This document shows, piece after piece, positions 12,177 to 13,677 of a stretch of DNA of 13,677 nt. Every line of letters starts with the position of its first letter. Position 1 is the stretch's first letter. Made by a program: the position numbers and the translations under genes. The stretch is from assembly GCA_027371625.1 (NCBI GenBank), contig DAHXMQ010000239.1:1-13677 (forward strand), given 5' to 3'. The notes beneath the pieces were generated by a model that was not told the DNA's origin, did no database searches, and worked only from the letters and a program-made list of their open reading frames with translations. The stretch is from Candidatus Methanoperedentaceae archaeon. GTDB lineage: Archaea; Halobacteriota; Methanosarcinia; Methanosarcinales; Methanoperedenaceae.

Positions 12177-12654
12177 ATAATTTTTCTCGGGCTTTTTTCT
12201 TTGTTGCTTTCTTTATTATTGGCTCTTCCTTCTCTGGTTTTGCCTCTTCTGTTGCGGGAATCGGGATTATTTCTCTGGTGGCATTTATCTCAGGCTTATT
12301 GGCGGTCTTTTTATCACGTCTCGCTACTGTTTCTTTACTGCCAGATTTTTTCTTCCTGCTCCCTTTTTTCGCAGGTTTTATTTTTTCTGACTCACGAGCG
12401 GGGATTTTTTCTACTTTTTCCTCAGGCAGCTCATCCTCAAGTTTAAGCCCGGTTTTTTCTGCACCTGCATGAGGAATGGTTGTCAGCGGTTCAGATGGGG
12501 CGATATCTTGAGTTTTCATTTCAAAACTTGCTGTCTTTGCTTCAACTGGTGCGTTAATAATACCAGCCAAATCCAAGCCCTGCAGATTCTCAGGTTGCGT
12601 CTTTTTGGGTTTTCGCAGACGCAAAGATACCAGTATAGTTTCAATTAATGACAT
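12169..12654 (-). CDS. Lys/Glu/Pro-rich hypothetical protein, probably disordered, 161 aa
   Basis: I do not recognise this protein. A short hydrophobic start (M-S-L-I-E-T-I-L-V-S-L-R-L-R) could be an amphipathic helix. The remainder is dominated by K, E, P, A and S with runs such as K-K-G-S-R-K-K-K-S-G-S-K (about 95-106) and K-K-A-T-K-K-K-A-R-E-K near the end, so it is probably unstructured and basic, perhaps nucleic-acid binding. It is kept as a real gene because a strong ribosome site (AAAGGAGATG) lies just before the ATG at 12654, a TATA-rich stretch (AATATTAATATT, 12678-12689) is placed well upstream, and it fills the space between two genes. It follows the isomerase gene by 42 nt on the same strand and overlaps the rbcL end by 8 nt. 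Confidence 0.65.
   Translation of the reverse strand: MSLIETILVSLRLRKPKKTQPENLQGLDLAGIINAPVEAKTASFEMKTQDIAPSEPLTTIPHAGAEKTGLKLEDELPEEKVEKIPARESEKIKPAKKGSRKKKSGSKETVARRDKKTANKPEINATREIIPIPATEEAKPEKEEPIIKKATKKKAREKLFT
12180..12203 (+). terminator. T-rich terminator after rbcL
   Basis: Directly after the rbcL stop the plus strand carries two T-runs (TTTTTCTCGGGCTTTTTTC), the form of an archaeal intrinsic terminator. The same bases are the Lys codons at the end of the opposite hypothetical gene, so this stretch may serve both. Confidence 0.5.
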
Positions 12655-12696
12655 AACATCTCCTTTGACGCCGATTTAATATTAATATTATAATAC

Positions 12697-13644
12697 TTAA
12701 CGCTTTTGATAGCCGTCGAAATTCATCTCACCGATTTCCCATCCAAGGTATTCCCTGATAATTATATACGCCATCTCAGGGGGTATCGCCCCGACCTCGG
12801 TGCATATCAGGTCGATATACTCACGCGGCGTAACATCAAACGCAGGATTTTTCACGCTCACATTGGTAAACTCGCCGAGCTTCTTCCTGCTTATGACCTC
12901 ACTGCTATCGCGCTCCTCTATCTCAACAAGTTCACCAAATATCGTTCGCGGGCTGAATTTATAGGTCTCAGCCGCTATTATCACGTTTTTCCTGGCTTCA
13001 TGGGCAGCAAGTGCAAGTTGCGAAGTCCCGATCTTATTGATGACTGAGCCATTCACGGTCACAGCATCTGCCCCCATGACCACAAGATCAACATCCTTCA
13101 TGAGATACCGAACAGCAGAATCCACTATCAGAGTGGTTTTTATCCCCAGAGCGTCGAGCTGTTTTATCGTAATATACCCCTGCATTCTTGGGCGCGATTC
13201 GGTGGCTATAACGTTGATAGCTTTTCCCTTTGCATGCGCTGCCGCAAGAATCGAGATTGCTGCTACAGAGTTGCAGTGTGTCATTATGGTATCCCCATCG
13301 CGTATTCGACGTTCACCTATCTCTCCTATTGCTTTGACCGCATTTTCGGAATTGGAAATAAACTCATCCGCAAGTTTTTTGATTTCCGACCTTGCCTCAT
13401 CCACGGTTTCCCCTTTATACCGCATCACAGCCCTCACGGCATTCGGAAGCGATACAGCAGTGGGGCGCGTGCTGAGAAGAAGCCCTGCCGCATATCTCAT
13501 CTTTTCGTTGAACTCTTCAAGGTCATTCGTTTTTATCCTGCCAGCATAATCACGAAGCTCACCTGCCGCAGCCCGCGCAATCCTGCCAGCGCCCCTTATT
13601 TCCATGGTTTTTATATTCTGTGCTGTTTCTTCAAGCTGCTTCAT
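12697..13644 (-). CDS. Ribose-1,5-bisphosphate isomerase, 315 aa
   Basis: Converts ribose-1,5-bisphosphate to ribulose-1,5-bisphosphate, the substrate of the RuBisCO encoded nearby, in the AMP salvage pathway. It belongs to the eIF2B-alpha-like/MTNA family (COG1184). A helical N-terminal domain (about 1-110) is followed by a Rossmann-like catalytic domain with T-H-C-N-S-V-A (122-128; C124 matches the catalytic cysteine) and M-G-A-D-A-V-T-V-N-G-S-V-I-N-K-I-G-T (190-207; D193 matches the catalytic aspartate). A-T-E-S-R-P-R-M-Q-G (147-156) binds the substrate. The usual length is about 320. It could be mistaken for an eIF2B subunit, but the R-P-R-M-Q-G motif and the RuBisCO neighbour decide it. 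GGAGGAAC directly before the ATG at 13644 is a strong ribosome site. Confidence 0.93.
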   Translation of the reverse strand: MKQLEETAQNIKTMEIRGAGRIARAAAGELRDYAGRIKTNDLEEFNEKMRYAAGLLLSTRPTAVSLPNAVRAVMRYKGETVDEARSEIKKLADEFISNSENAVKAIGEIGERRIRDGDTIMTHCNSVAAISILAAAHAKGKAINVIATESRPRMQGYITIKQLDALGIKTTLIVDSAVRYLMKDVDLVVMGADAVTVNGSVINKIGTSQLALAAHEARKNVIIAAETYKFSPRTIFGELVEIEERDSSEVISRKKLGEFTNVSVKNPAFDVTPREYIDLICTEVGAIPPEMAYIIIREYLGWEIGEMNFDGYQKR

Positions 13645-13677
13645 GTTCCTCCATGATGCGGTATATCAAATCCATAT
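13631..13677 (-). CDS. Possible 3' end of an upstream gene, partial
   Basis: Upstream of the isomerase on the minus strand, two frames remain open to the window edge. One reads M-D-L-I-Y-R-I-M-E-E-H-E-A-A and stops at 13633-13631, overlapping the isomerase start by 14 nt. The other reads Y-G-F-D-I-P-H-H-G-G-T and stops at 13643-13641 with a 4-nt ATGA overlap. One of them may be the tail of a coupled upstream gene. Too short to identify or to choose. Confidence 0.25.
   Translation of the reverse strand, partial: MDLIYRIMEEHEAA

Noticed and set aside
13037..13549. 170-codon plus-strand frame opposite the isomerase gene
   Set aside because: Antisense to the catalytic domain of a clearly identified enzyme; no own signals.

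Overview
The window looks like chromosomal DNA of a methanogen-type euryarchaeon, most likely Methanosarcinales in the broad sense (a Methanoperedens/ANME-2-like genome would fit). The evidence is the gene set: an archaeal replication protein A operon with a COG3390 partner, the archaeal tRNA-Ile2 agmatidine synthase TiaS, the archaea-specific HTH regulator COG1395, form III RuBisCO and ribose-1,5-bisphosphate isomerase. TATA-type promoters with leaderless or short leaders and T-rich terminators agree. The species call is inference.

Layout. (1) 1-3100, all on the minus strand and AT-rich: an accessory block of toxin/antitoxin or defence genes. Read in the direction of transcription it holds a membrane-anchored macro-domain protein, an ADP-ribosyltransferase-like protein with a C-terminal membrane anchor, a nucleotidyltransferase, a HEPN protein, a second minimal nucleotidyltransferase, then a UPF0175 antitoxin and the start of a PIN toxin that runs off the window. 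The first five are packed with spacings of 0, 33, -8 and 22 nt and could be one transcript. (2) 3201-4717: the replication protein A operon, minus strand, with its own TATA box and a hairpin/T-tract terminator. (3) 4847-7870: nadE (plus) converging on tiaS (minus), whose 3' ends overlap by 137 bp, then a COG1395 HTH regulator diverging from tiaS over one shared TATA box. (4) 8058-9407: a solitary AT-rich TIR-domain gene with an unrecognised 300-residue C-terminal part. (5) 9408-10065: 658 bp without a convincing gene, holding a GC-rich stretch and an element made of three perfect hairpins enclosed by a 16-bp inverted repeat. (6) 10066-10880: a second UPF0175-PIN toxin-antitoxin pair with an inverted repeat in its promoter, ending 9 nt before (7) rbcL (10890-12176). 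This converges on a Lys/Glu-rich hypothetical gene and the ribose-1,5-bisphosphate isomerase gene (minus strand).

How it works together. RuBisCO and ribose-1,5-bisphosphate isomerase are two of the three steps of the archaeal pentose bisphosphate (AMP salvage) pathway; the third enzyme, AMP phosphorylase, is not in the window. NadE, TiaS and the RPA operon are housekeeping. Between them lie mobile-type immunity/toxin genes: two UPF0175-PIN pairs, HEPN with two nucleotidyltransferases, a macro/ART pair and a TIR protein. The most interesting candidate for an undescribed system is the macro-ART pair, with or without its HEPN/nucleotidyltransferase neighbours; the TIR protein with its unknown C-terminal domain comes second.
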